The notes: generated from the sequence alone by a model not told the origin. A stretch of 64,000 nucleotides of DNA from Xiphydria camelus (GCA_963678675.1 OY783200.1:74501-138500); one strand, 5' to 3'; counted from the stretch's first letter, positions 26,130-37,281 are shown. Numbers and translations: made by a program.

Positions 26130-29009
26130 ATGGCCACCACGATCGACGACCGGCAGGAGCTGCTGGAGCAATTTCAAGCGGTGAGTTCGTTTGCGCGATC
26201 GAAACGGCGACGTTTCAAGCGTCGCCGCCTCCGCTCCGGTTTCGTTGATGCACAAGGGAAGCCGACGCCACGCACACCCGTAACCGAGTGTCGTCGCGTT
26301 TCTTCGCGAGGACGACTCCTCGATTCTCTCTCCGTCCCGTTATCCGATTCATCGTCGAGCTTTTTTGCGACTCTTTCCGACATGCGACATCGATTTCTCC
26401 TTGCGTCGCGTGTCCGTGGCAGGTACTTACAGCAGCCGTGTGAATAATTGCGGGCAAACGAGTTGCGCGCGTGCGATCGGAGCGATCGCCGTCATTGTCA
26501 TTGCAATTGTTTGGCGACTCAGTCGGATCGATCAATCGGAGCGCGATAAGTGTCAGATTTCGATCAGGATTAGAGAGTGGTCGTTGAACCGGCCAACGAC
26601 GCAGCCGACTCCCGCGTGTGGATTTCGTACTTATCGTACCGCGGGGTTTCGGCTGCGATCGATAAGCCGAGCCGCGCTCTCTCGAGCGCGCGGGTCATCT
26701 TGTATCGCGGGCGATAGAATTCGGCGACGTTGCGATACGAAAATGAAATCCCGGAGCTGTTACGTACATTTGGTGTACCTACGCGTATGTGCTCGCGGCT
26801 TTGAATTTAACCGGTAATATCGGTTCGCGCGTGCCTGAAGGTGATGCATGGGCGATTCCGATAACGCAACGTTTTACTTTTGTACGAAGAATTGGATATT
26901 CCCCGTTTCCTTCATCGCGTGCCACGGTGTTTCGGACGCGTGCGAGTGATAGGCGCAAAGAGCACGTGCTCGACTCTCCTCGCGCGCGCGCGACCTCCCA
27001 GGGCGTCACTGCTACGCGGGAGCACGAATCGGCGATTTCGGTAGAGACGGAGAAACGCGTAGTCGTTCGAGATTTAAAGAGCGAATGCGCGAAGAACGAT
27101 GATCGATGGTCCGCCCGCGGATCGGAATTGCGCGGTCGCGCGTTATTCGATGACTCACACGGGCACACGCATCGCTACATCCGCTAGTCCCCTGTAAGAA
27201 TTCCTACGAAGCATCGTGCGTTGGCTGACGCGAACGCGCGTGGAAATCGAGGACATTTTTTCCATTACATATTCAACCGTACTCGCGCAGTTCGTGCGCT
27301 TACGTGTACCCCGCGTATACGTATACGAGCACACGCGCGCGTATGGTGATTCGTCATAGCGATTACGTGTCCGCTGGTCGATCGCGGGCAGTCGAAGCGA
27401 GTCTCTTACGGCTTAGGGGTATTCGGTTTACCACTGTGGTTTTCGATACCGCGCATTTTTTTTCCTCGACTCGGGTCAATCACCATTGCGCCTTTCACTC
27501 GACTCGCGAGATAACGAGAGATAGACCTGCGCACGGAAACTATCTAGGTACCTGTTTCCGTTCCGCTATCATTTTTTCTATCCACTTCTTTCGCGTTCGC
27601 TTCGCTGTTATCGCAATTGTCATTATTATTGTTCTCAGTAAAGCGGACGGGCAGAAGCCAATCGACACGTAGACTTTTAATAGCGGCGAATTGTGATGAC
27701 GATGATTGTTCTCATTACATGGGGATATCGAGATCGATCGTCGCGCTCGGCAACTAGTGCATGGCATCACCTTCATCATCAGCCTTCGCGGCAGGAACCG
27801 CGTGTCGCTTTCCCTCGCGAGATCGTACCCTGTTCTCACGCCGATTCTTCGTGACGCGTGTGTGCGGAATCGCTCCCACGCCACGTTTGGCGATCACCAT
27901 CTCTTCGTCGCGCGGGTACGATAATCGCGCGTAGGCGATGCGTCGCTCCGTGGGATCATTCGAAATGTACGACGACGAGTTTACGGACCATGCGCGATTC
28001 AGGTGAAAATTGAAGGAATATTTGCGCGCGGTATCGCGTGGCGGCGGGAAATAGCGGTACACGTAGCTCTCGCGCGCGCGCGATACCGTTGCTTCCCGCC
28101 ACTCTTGATTCGTGGGAATGGAACTCGACTCTCGCGAAAAGGGGGGATCCCGATTTGGGAAGGATATTTTTCGAGACCGACGTAGACGATAGGTACGAAA
28201 TGAGTAGCGATAATTTTCTGCGGCGATTTCTTATTATCAATCGTCGATCGCGTTCGTGGCGCCGATAACGCGCGGCGATATGCGGACGAATCGTGACTCA
28301 GTGTCCAGCCGTACGCGCCGCGCGCACCGTGTCGTCTTTTCCTTTCGAAATTGTCGCTTTTTCTCGTTGAGGATCATGGAACTTTGCGCCATGCAAAAGT
28401 GGGACGTGATCGACGAGTACTTTAAGGATTTCGGGCTCTTCTTCGATTTGGTGAGCGCGCGCGCACGCTCATGTCGCATTCGTACACGTACATACGTCCA
28501 ATCTCGTTGTAGATCGATGAGAATGGGGACGGCTACATCGATCTCGCCGAGCTGAGAAACGCCCTGGACGTGTGCGGCTTCAAAATGCCGGGCTACAAGG
28601 TGCGACGGATGATCGAGGAGTACGACGACAAGCAGAGGCTCGAGCACAAGGGACGTCTCTCCTTTGAGGAATTCGAAAAGCTCTGCAAGGAGCTGAAAGC
28701 CAACGAGCTGGGATCGACCTTCAAGCACGTCGTGTCGAAAAAGGAGAATCTCGAGACCCTGGGGGGAATATCCGAGGCTTCCAGCGAGGGTACCACCCAC
28801 TCGGTCAGGCAGGAGGAGCAGCTCGCCTTCAGCGACTGGATCAACACCAATCTCGGTCACGATCCCGATCTGCGGCATCTCCTGCCGATCGATCCGGAGG
28901 GCAAGACCCTTTACGACAAGGTCAAGGACGGCATCTTGCTCTGGTACGTATCTACTACATACGTGTATGCGCAACTCGCTCGCTCGCTCGCTCAATATCG
29001 CAACGCGCC

Positions 29010-29087
<78 letters not shown>

Positions 29088-30595
29088 CGTGTCGTGTGTC
29101 ATTTCAGCAAGATCATCAACCACTCCTGCCCGGACACCATCGACGAGCGCACAATCAACAAGCGAAGTTTGACGCTCTACAAGAAACACGAAAACTTGAC
29201 GCTCGCCCTGTCCTCCGCCCAGGCGATCGGCTGCAACATCGTAAACATCGACGCCCACGATCTGACCAAGGGCTCGCCGCATCTCGTTCTCGGTTTGCTC
29301 TGGCAAATCATCAGGATCGGCCTCTTCAATCAGATCACCCTGGAGAATTGTCCCGGGCTCGCGACTCTCCTGCAGGACGGCGAGCGGATCGAGGACCTGC
29401 TCAAGCTCTCGCCCGAGGCGATCCTGCTGCGCTGGGTGAATCACCACCTCGAGAGGGCCGGCATCGCCAGGCGATGCAACAATTTCCAGTCGGATATCAC
29501 CGACTCGGAGATTTATTCGCACCTGATCAAGCAGATCGCGCCAGCCGCGAGCGGCGTCACGCTCGAGGCACTGATGGAGCCAAATCACACCACGCGGGCC
29601 GAGATCATGCTGCGGCAGGCCGCGAAATTGGGCTGTCGCAGCTTCGTCACGCCCGCCGACGTCGTAAACGGCGTCTACAAGCTCAATCTCGCCTTCGTCG
29701 CCAACATGTTCAACAATTATCCCGGACTGGACAATCCCGAGCGTAACATCGAGGGCCTCGAGTCGTTGGAGGAGACGCGCGAGGAGAAGACGTACAGAAA
29801 TTGGATGAATTCAATGGGCGTCAGTCCCCACGTCAATTGGCTCTACTCCGATTTGGCCGACGGTCTCGTCATCTTTCAGCTCTACGATATCATCAAACCG
29901 GGTACCGTTCATTGGCCCAAGGTCCACAAAAAGTTTACCAAGCTGAGAAAGTTCATGGAGAAGCTGGAAAATTGCAATTACGCGGTCGAGCTCGGCAAGC
30001 GGATGAACTTCTCCCTGGTGGGCATAGCCGGGCAGGACATCAACGACGGTAACGCGACGCTCACTCTGGCTCTAATCTGGCAGCTCATGCGGTCTTACAC
30101 CCTCTCGATATTGACCTCGCTGGCGGGCGGTAATACTCGGGGCAGTCCCGTCGTCGAGAAGGAGATCGTTCGCTGGGTCAACACCAAGCTCCAGTCGGCG
30201 GGAAAGACGAGCAGCATCAAGAGCTTTCAGGATTACGGCATATCGGACGCCAAGGTGGTTATCGATCTGATTGACGCCATCAAACCCGGCTCCGTCAATT
30301 ACGACTTGGTCAAAGACGGAGGCACCGACGAGGTACGTACGCACGCACGCACGAACGCGCGCGCGCGCATTCTCCCCACTCTGACTCGTCTCTCGATCCG
30401 CAGGAAAACTTGGACAACGCAAAGTACGCCATCTCCCTGGCGCGAAAATGCGGGGCACGCGTTTACGCGTTACCCGAAGACATCGCCGAGGTCAAACCCA
30501 AGATGGTGATGACGGTCTTCGCGTGTTTGATGGCCATGGACTACGTTCCCAATATGGACTCGGTCGAGCGGAACGACATCGACAACGGCCAATAA
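26130..30595 (+). CDS. Fim: Plastin/fimbrin, actin-bundling protein
   Basis: Cross-links actin filaments into parallel bundles. Exons: first exon 26130-26180 ([17 protein letters not shown]) or 28376-28450, then 28513-28943, 29108-30332, 30404-30595, giving 632 or 640 residues. The first EF-hand loop is canonical ([12 protein letters not shown]); the second is weaker. Four calponin-homology domains follow in two actin-binding modules, with family hallmarks such as [42 protein letters not shown] and [20 protein letters not shown]. The end carries the conserved [20 protein letters not shown] segment and a short tail. Length matches human plastins (about 630). The intron at 28944-29107 is mostly a GA microsatellite. 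Confidence 0.96.
26181..28375. other. First intron of the long plastin transcript; probable second promoter
   Basis: 2.2 kb with no recognisable coding sequence. Its 3' end should hold the promoter and 5' UTR of the transcript that begins with the 28376 exon. Confidence 0.4.
28376..28450 (+). other. Fim: Plastin alternative first coding exon
   Basis: Starts ATG at 28376, encodes 25 residues ([20 protein letters not shown]...FFDL) and ends at a GTGAGC donor in phase 0, the same phase as the 26130 exon. It joins the exon at 28513 and supplies a different entering helix to the first EF-hand ([12 protein letters not shown] instead of [11 protein letters not shown]). The 62-bp intron behind it ends TTGTAG. 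It implies a second, downstream promoter near 28300. Confidence 0.7.
29012..29082 (+). repeat. (GA)n microsatellite in a plastin intron
   Basis: About 70 bp of pure GA on the sense strand, ending about 25 bases before the splice acceptor at 29106-29107. It is the opposite strand polarity to the CT tracts in the other plus-strand introns here. Confidence 0.97.
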
Positions 30596-30827
30596 GGGAG
30601 CGCGCGCGTACGCTACGTAATTGTTGTACATACACGCTGTATAGGTCAAAGCATGAGCGGTACTCGCGTGCGGAGAGCCGCTCCGTATACGTATCGGCGC
30701 GCGCAGATCCTCCTCCCTCGTCCTTCGCGACACGTCCACGAGGTTTCCCTCGCGTTTCTTCACACTTTGATACGCCTTTTTCACTTTTTCACTTTAATTA
30801 CATTGCCCTGATGCGATATCTACCGTG

Positions 30828-30833
30828 AATAAA
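30828..30833 (+). terminator. Polyadenylation signal of plastin
   Basis: AATAAA 232 bases after the plastin stop codon. Confidence 0.6.
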
Positions 30834-31009
30834 AGTAGCGATTAAGCGTGAGCGTACGAAAATGACCGGCTCGATGACCGCGGATGCGTTTCTGTGAAAT
30901 TAGGACGAGGAGGAGGGGAGGCGGTTAATTTATTGCAAGAGTCTCGCAAAAGACGCTAGCGAAACGATTGGCCCGCGAGCGCACGATATTATCGGGGAAA
31001 AAATGCGTA

Positions 31010-31077
<68 letters not shown>

Positions 31078-31750
31078 CGCGTCTTCGTGCGTCTACTTAC
31101 AAATAGGGTGAGACGCGATAGCGTTCGATGCGCCTCGTTATCGCGTAGGTAGATTTAAATCTTTAAACTCGTAATTCTCGTATATCGCATTCGTTGCTAT
31201 TTATATAATTGGACGTAAAACCACATTGGGGGAAGTGACTAGAGGAGTGGGAGAGGCGTAAGAAACGAAGAAACAAAGTTCGGACTGACCGAATTTTTTT
31301 GAACCGCTACGGTGAATTCAGTCGATCGTCGACGAAATTTTCACATGCGATACGTACGAACCGTACTGCCGATATTTCAACCGAGTAAACGAATTCTTGT
31401 AACAGTCGAATTGAAAATATTCAACGTTTACCATCACTGGAGTCGTGAGCTTGTATTGTACATGATATACAATATGTATTTGTAAAAGTATACGACATAG
31501 GTATTGTAGTGATTTCAAATTGCGTGCGTAATTTTGATCTGAGACTATACCAATTATTACATACCACCAAAATGGTATGATCATCATATGATTTGCGAAA
31601 AGAAAAAAAATAATAAAACGTAATCGCAGCTGGCACACGGAATCCGGGCGATCAACTCGGGTATCAAGTTTCCCAGATGCTCGGCTCTTAGCTTTCGGGC
31701 TTAGAATGCAAAAGTGGTGCTGAAAATCGGTAGGGGTATCCGGAACACAG
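30834..31750. other. Intergenic spacer before the satellite
   Basis: Holds a (CT)n run at 31012-31072, followed by about 650 bp of AT-richer sequence with no recognised gene. Confidence 0.5.
31012..31072 (+). repeat. (CT)n microsatellite
   Basis: About 60 bp of pure CT dinucleotide downstream of plastin. Confidence 0.97.
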
Positions 31751-33229
31751 AATGCTACCTGTGCTCTGTTTCTTTTGAGCGCGGTTAAAAAAATGATAGT
31801 AGATGAGCGACCGTACGATGCGAACTCTTGGCCGATCGAAGCGCCACGGGCGGCAAGCGCTCGGACTTCGAAGCAAAAGGAGATTACCGATAAAAGATGG
31901 CCGTAGATGGGCAACCGCACAATGTGAATTTTTGAAGAGTAGTGCTACCTACGTTCTGTTACTTTGGAGCGCGGTTAAAAAAATGGTAGTAGATGAGTGA
32001 CCGTACGATGCGAACTCTTGTCCGATCGAAGCGCCACGGGCGGCAAGCGCTCGGACTTCGAAGCAAAAGGAGATTACCGATAAAAGATGGCCGTAGATGG
32101 GCGACCGCACAATGCGAATTTTTGAAGAGTAGTGCTACCTGCGTTCTGTTACTTTTGAGCGCGGTTAAAAAAATGGTAGTAGATGAGCGACCGTACGATG
32201 CGAACTCTTGTCCGATCGAAGCGCCACGGGCGGCAAGCGCTCGGACTTCGAAGCAAAAGGAGATTACCGATAAAAGATGGTCGTAGATGGGCGACCGCAC
32301 AATGCGAATTTTTGAAGAGTAGTGCTACCTGCGCTCTGTATCTTTTGAGCGCGGTTAAAAAAATGGTAGTAGACGAGCGACCGTACGATGCGAACTCTTG
32401 TCCGATCGAAGCGCCACGGGCGGCAAGCGCTCGGACTTCGAAGCAAAAGGAGATTACCGATAAAAGATAGTCGTAGATGGGCGACCGCACAATGCGAATT
32501 TTTGAAGAGTAGTGCTACCTGCGCCGTGTTTCTTTTGAGCGCGGTTAAAAAAATGGTAGTAGATGAGCGACCGTGCGACGCGAACTCTTGGCCGATCGAA
32601 GCGCCACGGGCGGCAAGCGCTCGGACTTCGAAGCAAAAGGAGATTACCGATAAAATATGGCCGTAGATGGGCGACCGCACAATGCGAATTTTTAAAGAGT
32701 AGTGCTACCTGCGCTCTGTATCTTTTGAGCGCGGTTAAAAAAATGGTAGTAGATGAGCGACCGTACGATGCGAACTCTTGTCCGATCGAAGCGCCACGGG
32801 CGGCAAGCGCTCGGACTTCGAAGCAAAAGGAGATTACCGATAAAAGATAGTCGTAGATGGGCGACCGCACAATGCGAATTTTTGAAGAGTAGTGCTACCT
32901 GCGCCGTGTTTCTTTTGAGCGCGGTTAAAAAAATGGTAGTAGATGAGCGACCGTGCGACGCGAACTCTTGGCCGATCGAAGCGCCACGGGCGGCAAGCGC
33001 TCGGACTTCGAAGCAAAAGGAGATTACCGATAAAATATGGCTGTAGATGGGCGACCGCACAATGCGAATTTTTAAAGAGTAGTGCTACCTGCGCTCTGTA
33101 TCTTTTGAGCGCGGTTAAAAAAATGGTAGTAGATGAGCGATCGTACGATGCGAACTCTTGGCCGATCGAAGCGCCACGGGCGGCAAGCGCTCGGACTTCG
33201 AAGTAAAAGAAGACTACCGATAAAAGATG
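31751..33229. repeat. Tandem satellite array, 190-bp unit, block 1 (about 7.8 copies)
   Basis: Units start with (A)GTGCTACCT at 31751, 31941, 32131, 32321, 32511, 32701, 32891 and 33081, an exact 190-bp period. The core includes GAGCGCGGTTAAAAAAATGG, CGATCGAAGCGCCACGGGCG and CTCGGACTTCGAAGCAAAAG. Copies are nearly identical. From 32321 on, two unit variants alternate (CTCTGTATC with AGATAG, then CCGTGTTTC with ATATGG), forming a 380-bp higher-order unit. Long open frames on both strands come from the lack of stops in the unit. Because 190 is not a multiple of three, the frame drifts from unit to unit, so this is not a coding repeat. Confidence 0.97.
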
Positions 33230-33535
33230 GCCGAACGAGAATTCCTACTTACGTCAAAGGATTCATCGTTGCGCGCTATTTCCTGCTTAATTCCCCTTAG
33301 GGTATTGTCACGATCGTCATGTTGTTATCGACAATTGAAAACGCCAAAGAACGTATCCCGGAGCTCCCGGAGATGCCACCAACTGGATCCTGATATTCTC
33401 CTGATAGCTTACTCGAAATTCAAAAGATTGGTGCCGAATAACCTAGTTGCGCCATCTGTTGAAATACCGGGGAACTCTGTTGCATATAGTATATAGGTAT
33501 ATTACTAGGTGGCGTTACCACTCATTGCGACTGTA
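33230..33535. other. Unique segment replacing part of a satellite unit
   Basis: The unit starting at 33081 breaks off after AAAAGATGGCC, and satellite sequence resumes near 33536 at AGTGCTACCT. About 306 bp of unrelated sequence sits between, and the missing part of the unit is about 40 bp, so this looks like insertion with loss. No terminal repeats or coding content are recognised. Confidence 0.6.
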
Positions 33536-33922
33536 GGTAGTGCTACCTGCGTTCTGTTTCTTTTGAGAGCGGTTAAAAAAATGGTAGTAGATGAGCAACC
33601 GTACGATGCAAACGCTTGGCCGATCGAAGCGCCACGGGCGGCAAGCGCTCGGACTTCGAAGCAAAAGAAGACTACCGATAAAAGATGGCCGTAGATGGGC
33701 GACCGCACGATGCGAACTTTTGAAGAGATGTGCTACCTGCGCTCTCTTTCTTTTGGGCACGGTTAAAAAAATGGTAGTAGATGAGCGACCGTACGATGCG
33801 AACTCTTGGCCGATCGAAGCGCCACGGGTGGCAAGCGCTCGGACTTCGAAGCAAAAGGAGATTACCGATAAAAGATGGCCGTAGATGGGCGACCGCACAA
33901 TGCGAATTTTTAAAGAGTAGTG
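33536..33922. repeat. Satellite array, block 2 (two copies)
   Basis: Two more units of the 190-bp family, starting near 33539 and 33729. They are somewhat more diverged from block 1 (for example GAGAGCGGTT and GGGCACGGTT in place of GAGCGCGGTT). The block ends exactly at the left terminus of the inverted-repeat element. Confidence 0.95.
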
Positions 33923-34060
33923 TGTTGCGTGCCCAAGGCGGTCCTCGTGGATTGCAGAGGGCAGGTCCGCGCCCATGGAGCGCTAAGGCGCTCTGCTCGA
34001 AAATGCGGGGAAAGCGAAATAAAAGACTTACAATGTGTGCTCGATAGTTTGACGATCGTC

Positions 34061-34370
34061 GTATATTTTACAATTGCACAACGTGGATCGAATAATTGAT
34101 CTGCTGCTCGAGCGTCGAAATACTCTTTTTAATTACTTAGGCCCAGCCCCTCGGCAGGAGGAGGGCGCCAATCAAAACGCTAGTCGCGGATCGTTGCAAC
34201 GGTTTTTCTCCCTCTCAATCTGCACTCACACATGGAACATACGTGACTTCATGGAAGGGCGAATTCGGCGGACTCGTTTACAAATCGAAAGAGCTACGCG
34301 ATATCGTTTACGACTTCTCGAGTCGCCAAAACTCAGTCCCCGAAACGGAAGAAGGTGTTTATGCCTAGTT
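34061..34370. repeat. Dispersed repeat, copy 2 (inside the inverted-repeat element)
   Basis: Counterpart of 24-345 at the window start, in the same orientation. It shows that the element family has more than one member nearby. Confidence 0.75.
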
Positions 34371-35193
34371 GTTGATAGTCTCGCAAACCGAACTCGCGGT
34401 GGCAGGAAGTTTATAAATCTCGCAGTTGCCGGTACCCTAATATTCGATACGTATTTCTTCCCGTGGAATTCACCCGTACATTATTTCTCAGCATTCAGAA
34501 CCGTTTGATATTTGGGTTTTACCGCCATCAAATCCTAGAACTATCGAGGGTTATATCGATTCCGAATCGAGTCTAGTTGCGTACGCGACAAGTGCTACTG
34601 TCGCGTCTGCATCCAGACTTGACCTAAAATCCCCATAACTTTTGTAAGTTACTGGATTTTTGGCGGCGCATTCAAACTCTTTGTATTAACCTCTAATTAT
34701 TGTCATTTTATTAAGCAAGTAAGGTATAGATGGATTGTAATAGAGAGAAAGAACGAGAACGTCGAAGACTGCGTGATAAGTTAAATAAGTCGCAGGCCAC
34801 CGTGGTTTCTATTCGCGAGATTATAAACACCTTTATTGCGTGATGGACAGGAGATCTGAGTCGCGGGCCGCTGCGAGCTCCGTTTGTAAATATGGTATCC
34901 CCTTTCGCGGACCGATAGGTCGTAGTTAATTTAGCTAGCAAGAACAGTTCTCCTTTCTTTGAGTCACGTAGGCGTGCGCGCATAAGATTTGTTATCGATA
35001 CGCGCTTCGGATTGCGGGAGTTCGTGCGCGGTAGACCCACGGTCGATGAGGGCATGTTTTCTTTCGAGCGCGTGGGATTGTGCGCGCCAGAATCAGGGTC
35101 GATGCGTGCTTTCTTCGCACGTGGACGCGTGGAGCGTGGATTAGATCATTGTGCGTAGACGAAGAAAGTGGGAGTAGAGTCCTTGACTACGAC

Positions 35194-35283
35194 TAGCGTC
35201 GAGTATCAGATTGGTTCCCCACATTAGCGCTGAGTATCAGATTGGTTCCCCACATTAGCGCTGAGTATTTGATTGGTTCCCCG
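35194..35283. repeat. Three direct repeats of about 31 bp with ATTGG motifs
   Basis: GAGTAT(CA/TT)GATTGGTTCCCC recurs three times at a 31-bp spacing, twice followed by ACATTAGCGCT. Each copy carries ATTGG, an inverted CCAAT box. Shortly downstream are a TATA-like TTTAAAAGG near 35310 and an AATAAA at about 35452. The order resembles a promoter module of a mobile element. Confidence 0.7.
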
Positions 35284-35565
35284 TTGTTACCGAGAGGCGG
35301 GGACTTTTAATTTAAAAGGATGCACTTTGCCGCTCGAGGGGCACTCAGATACCGATTTATAACGACAAATTATATTCCAACTATGTGTTAAAATATAATT
35401 CATTGGTGATCACCTAATTCTTGGATTAAGAGTTTTCATTTCTCCACCTGCAATAAAACTCTTCATCTCCCGATTCCGCTCTTTCCGAGCAGAGTGGTTC
35501 AGCACTCCACGGGCACGGACCTGCCCCCTACAAACGGACCAAGAAGACCAGCCCGGCACGCAACA

Positions 35566-36066
35566 CTACCTGTAGGTACTCTGTTTCTTTTGAGCGCGGT
35601 TAAAAAAATGGTAGTAGATGAGCGACCGTACGATGCGAACTCTTGGCCGATCGAAGCGCCACGGGCGGCAAGCGCTCGGACTTCGAAGCAAAAGGAGATT
35701 ACCGATAAAAGATGGCCGTAGATGGGCGACCGCACAATGCGAATTTTTTAAGAGTAGTGCTACCTGCGCTCTGTTTCTTTTGAGCGCGGTTAAAAAAATG
35801 GTAGTAGATGAGCGACCGTACGATGCGAACTCTTGGCCGATCGAAGCGCCACGGGCGACAAGTGCTCGGACTTCGAAGCAAAAGGAGATTACCGATAAAA
35901 GATGGCCGTAGATGGGCGACCGCACAATGCGAATTTTTGAAGAGTAGTGCTCGTAGTGCTACCTACGCTCTCATTCTTTTGAGCGCGGTTAAAAAAATTG
36001 TAGTAGATGAGCGACCGTACGATGCGAACACTTGGCCGATCGAAGCGCCACGGGCGGCAAGCGCTC
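35566..36066. repeat. Satellite array, block 3 (about 2.6 copies)
   Basis: Resumes with CTACCTG directly after the element terminus and has units near 35566, 35756 and 35955. The last is cut off after GGCAAGCGCTC at 36066. A small TCGTAGTGC duplication precedes the final unit. The array ends about 150 bp before the DNAJC17 start codon. Confidence 0.95.
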
Positions 36067-36213
36067 AATGTATAAGCTGAAAGCATTTTCTCGCTCGCGC
36101 TCAAACTGGACAACTTGAAGGAAAACATCTCGCCCACCCTCTCCAATACACACATTCTTAGGTACTCCACTTGTCAGTTTACAGGGTCTACAGATTCGCA
36201 ATCGCCGATTAGA

Positions 36214-37239
36214 ATGATGGAGGACATAACCAAATTAGACTTGTACGAGTTGATCGGCGCGGCGTCCACGGCTACCGTACAAGAGGTTAGTAGCAGAGCG
36301 AAGGTTTAATTAACAAATTCGTGATCATTTTCTTTTGATTCGCTGTGTGTCTCTCGGACGTCGACGAGACGTCTTCGCGATTCCCCCTCGATTCGTCCTT
36401 TGCGCATTTCTCCATCTCTCTTTCTCCTTCGTTTGAATCATTAGATCAAGAAGGCGTACCGCAAGACCGCGTTGTCCTGCCATCCGGACAAACACGCTGA
36501 CAATCCGAAAGCAGCCGAATCGTTTCATCGCCTCACGAGAGCTTTGGAAGTATTGACGGACGTTTCCAGCAGGGTGAGTACGCGGGTTTGAATCCGCCGC
36601 GCGATCGTCTTGTTCTAAATAGGGATTGATGTCGATCCACAGGCGGCTTACGACAAGGTTCGAAATGCAAAAATTCAAGCAAAGCTTCGTACAGAAGAGC
36701 TAGATTTGGAGAGGAAGAAATTGAAGAAGGATTTGGAGGCTCGAGAAGCGGCATGCAGGCTCTCGGAGGAAACTGCGGCGGAAGAAAGGAGATTGCACAC
36801 CGAGATAGAGAGGTTACGCAAGGAAGGCTCGCGATTGGTTCAGGAAGAGGTGGCGTACGTTCAACGAATGATCTTGGAGGAGCTGCGTCTGCAGCAACAG
36901 CAGCAGCAGGGAGGCTGTGGAGGCGACAGAGAGATCCGACGTAGGGTGAAGATAAAGTGGAAAGTCGCGAAGGAAGATCCCGATAATGGCGGGTACGATC
37001 GCGATTCGCTCTACGGAATGTTATACAAGTACGGCGATATAGCGGACCTGGTGCTATCACCGACCAAGAAAGGACGCGCTTTGGTCGAATTTCTGGACGA
37101 GAAATCCGCAGAGACGGCGGTGCAATTAGAACTTGGTCTCGCTCGCAATCCCCTCAACCTCGAGGGCATGTGGCAATGCGAAAGTGGGAAGAAACGTAAG
37201 GGGACCAAGCGCAAAGCGACGGTTACGACGGATACGTGA
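36214..37239 (+). CDS. DNAJC17: DnaJ homolog subfamily C member 17 (DNAJC17)
   Basis: Nuclear J-domain co-chaperone linked to splicing. Exons 36214-36285, 36445-36573 and 36643-37239 give 265 residues. The J domain (about residues 8-75) keeps the HPD triad in [10 protein letters not shown], so Hsp70 stimulation should be intact. A charged coiled coil follows (about 80-155, with a QQQQQQ run near its end), then a C-terminal RRM (about 165-250; KIKWKV and GRALVEFL). Two adjacent ATGs at 36214 and 36217 are both possible starts. AATAAA lies immediately after the stop at 37241. It is convergent with SerRS: the stop codons are 85 bp apart. Confidence 0.95.
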
Positions 37240-37240
37240 A

Positions 37241-37246
37241 AATAAA
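37241..37246 (+). terminator. Polyadenylation signal of DNAJC17
   Basis: AATAAA begins two bases after the TGA, an exceptionally short 3' UTR. Confidence 0.65.
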
Positions 37247-37275
37247 AAGAACATTTCGATAATAGCCTTCCGAGT

Positions 37276-37281
37276 TTTATT
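37276..37281 (-). terminator. Polyadenylation signal of SerRS
   Basis: TTTATT on the plus strand, 44 bases past the SerRS stop. Cleavage 10-30 bases further would bring the SerRS transcript up to or across the DNAJC17 3' end. Confidence 0.65.

Larger units (their letters stand above)
33923..35565. mobile_element. 1643-bp element with long terminal inverted repeats inserted in the satellite
   Basis: The left end TGTTGCGTGCC is the exact reverse complement of the right end GGCACGCAACA. Imperfect inverted similarity continues inwards for roughly 90-100 bp, with shared blocks GGGCAGGTCCG, TGGAG and CTCTGCTCG in the same order. The flanks AGTAGTG (left) and CTACCTG (right) rejoin to give the uninterrupted satellite sequence, so the insertion is precise with no visible target duplication. 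No transposase is recognised, so it is probably non-autonomous. The 34061-34370 part has a diverged relative at 24-345. The right part carries ATTGG repeats, a TATA-like box and AATAAA, which gives it an LTR-like look; a solo LTR with TG...CA ends is the main alternative. Confidence 0.8.

Noticed and set aside
31751..36066. Many 60-140-codon open frames on both strands of the satellite (RSKRHGRQALGLRSKRR / EVRALAARGASIGQEF types)
   Set aside because: The unit length of 190 is not divisible by three, so frames drift between units. Both strands are open at once and no domain is present. They reflect absence of stops in a DNA repeat.
31751..36066. Regular repeats considered as a CRISPR array
   Set aside because: The organism is a eukaryote with introns, the 190-bp units are contiguous, and there are no unique spacers of constant length.
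36115..36213. Upstream extension of DNAJC17 from 36115
   Set aside because: It begins at TTG, has no similarity to the family, and the J domain starts directly after the ATG at 36214.
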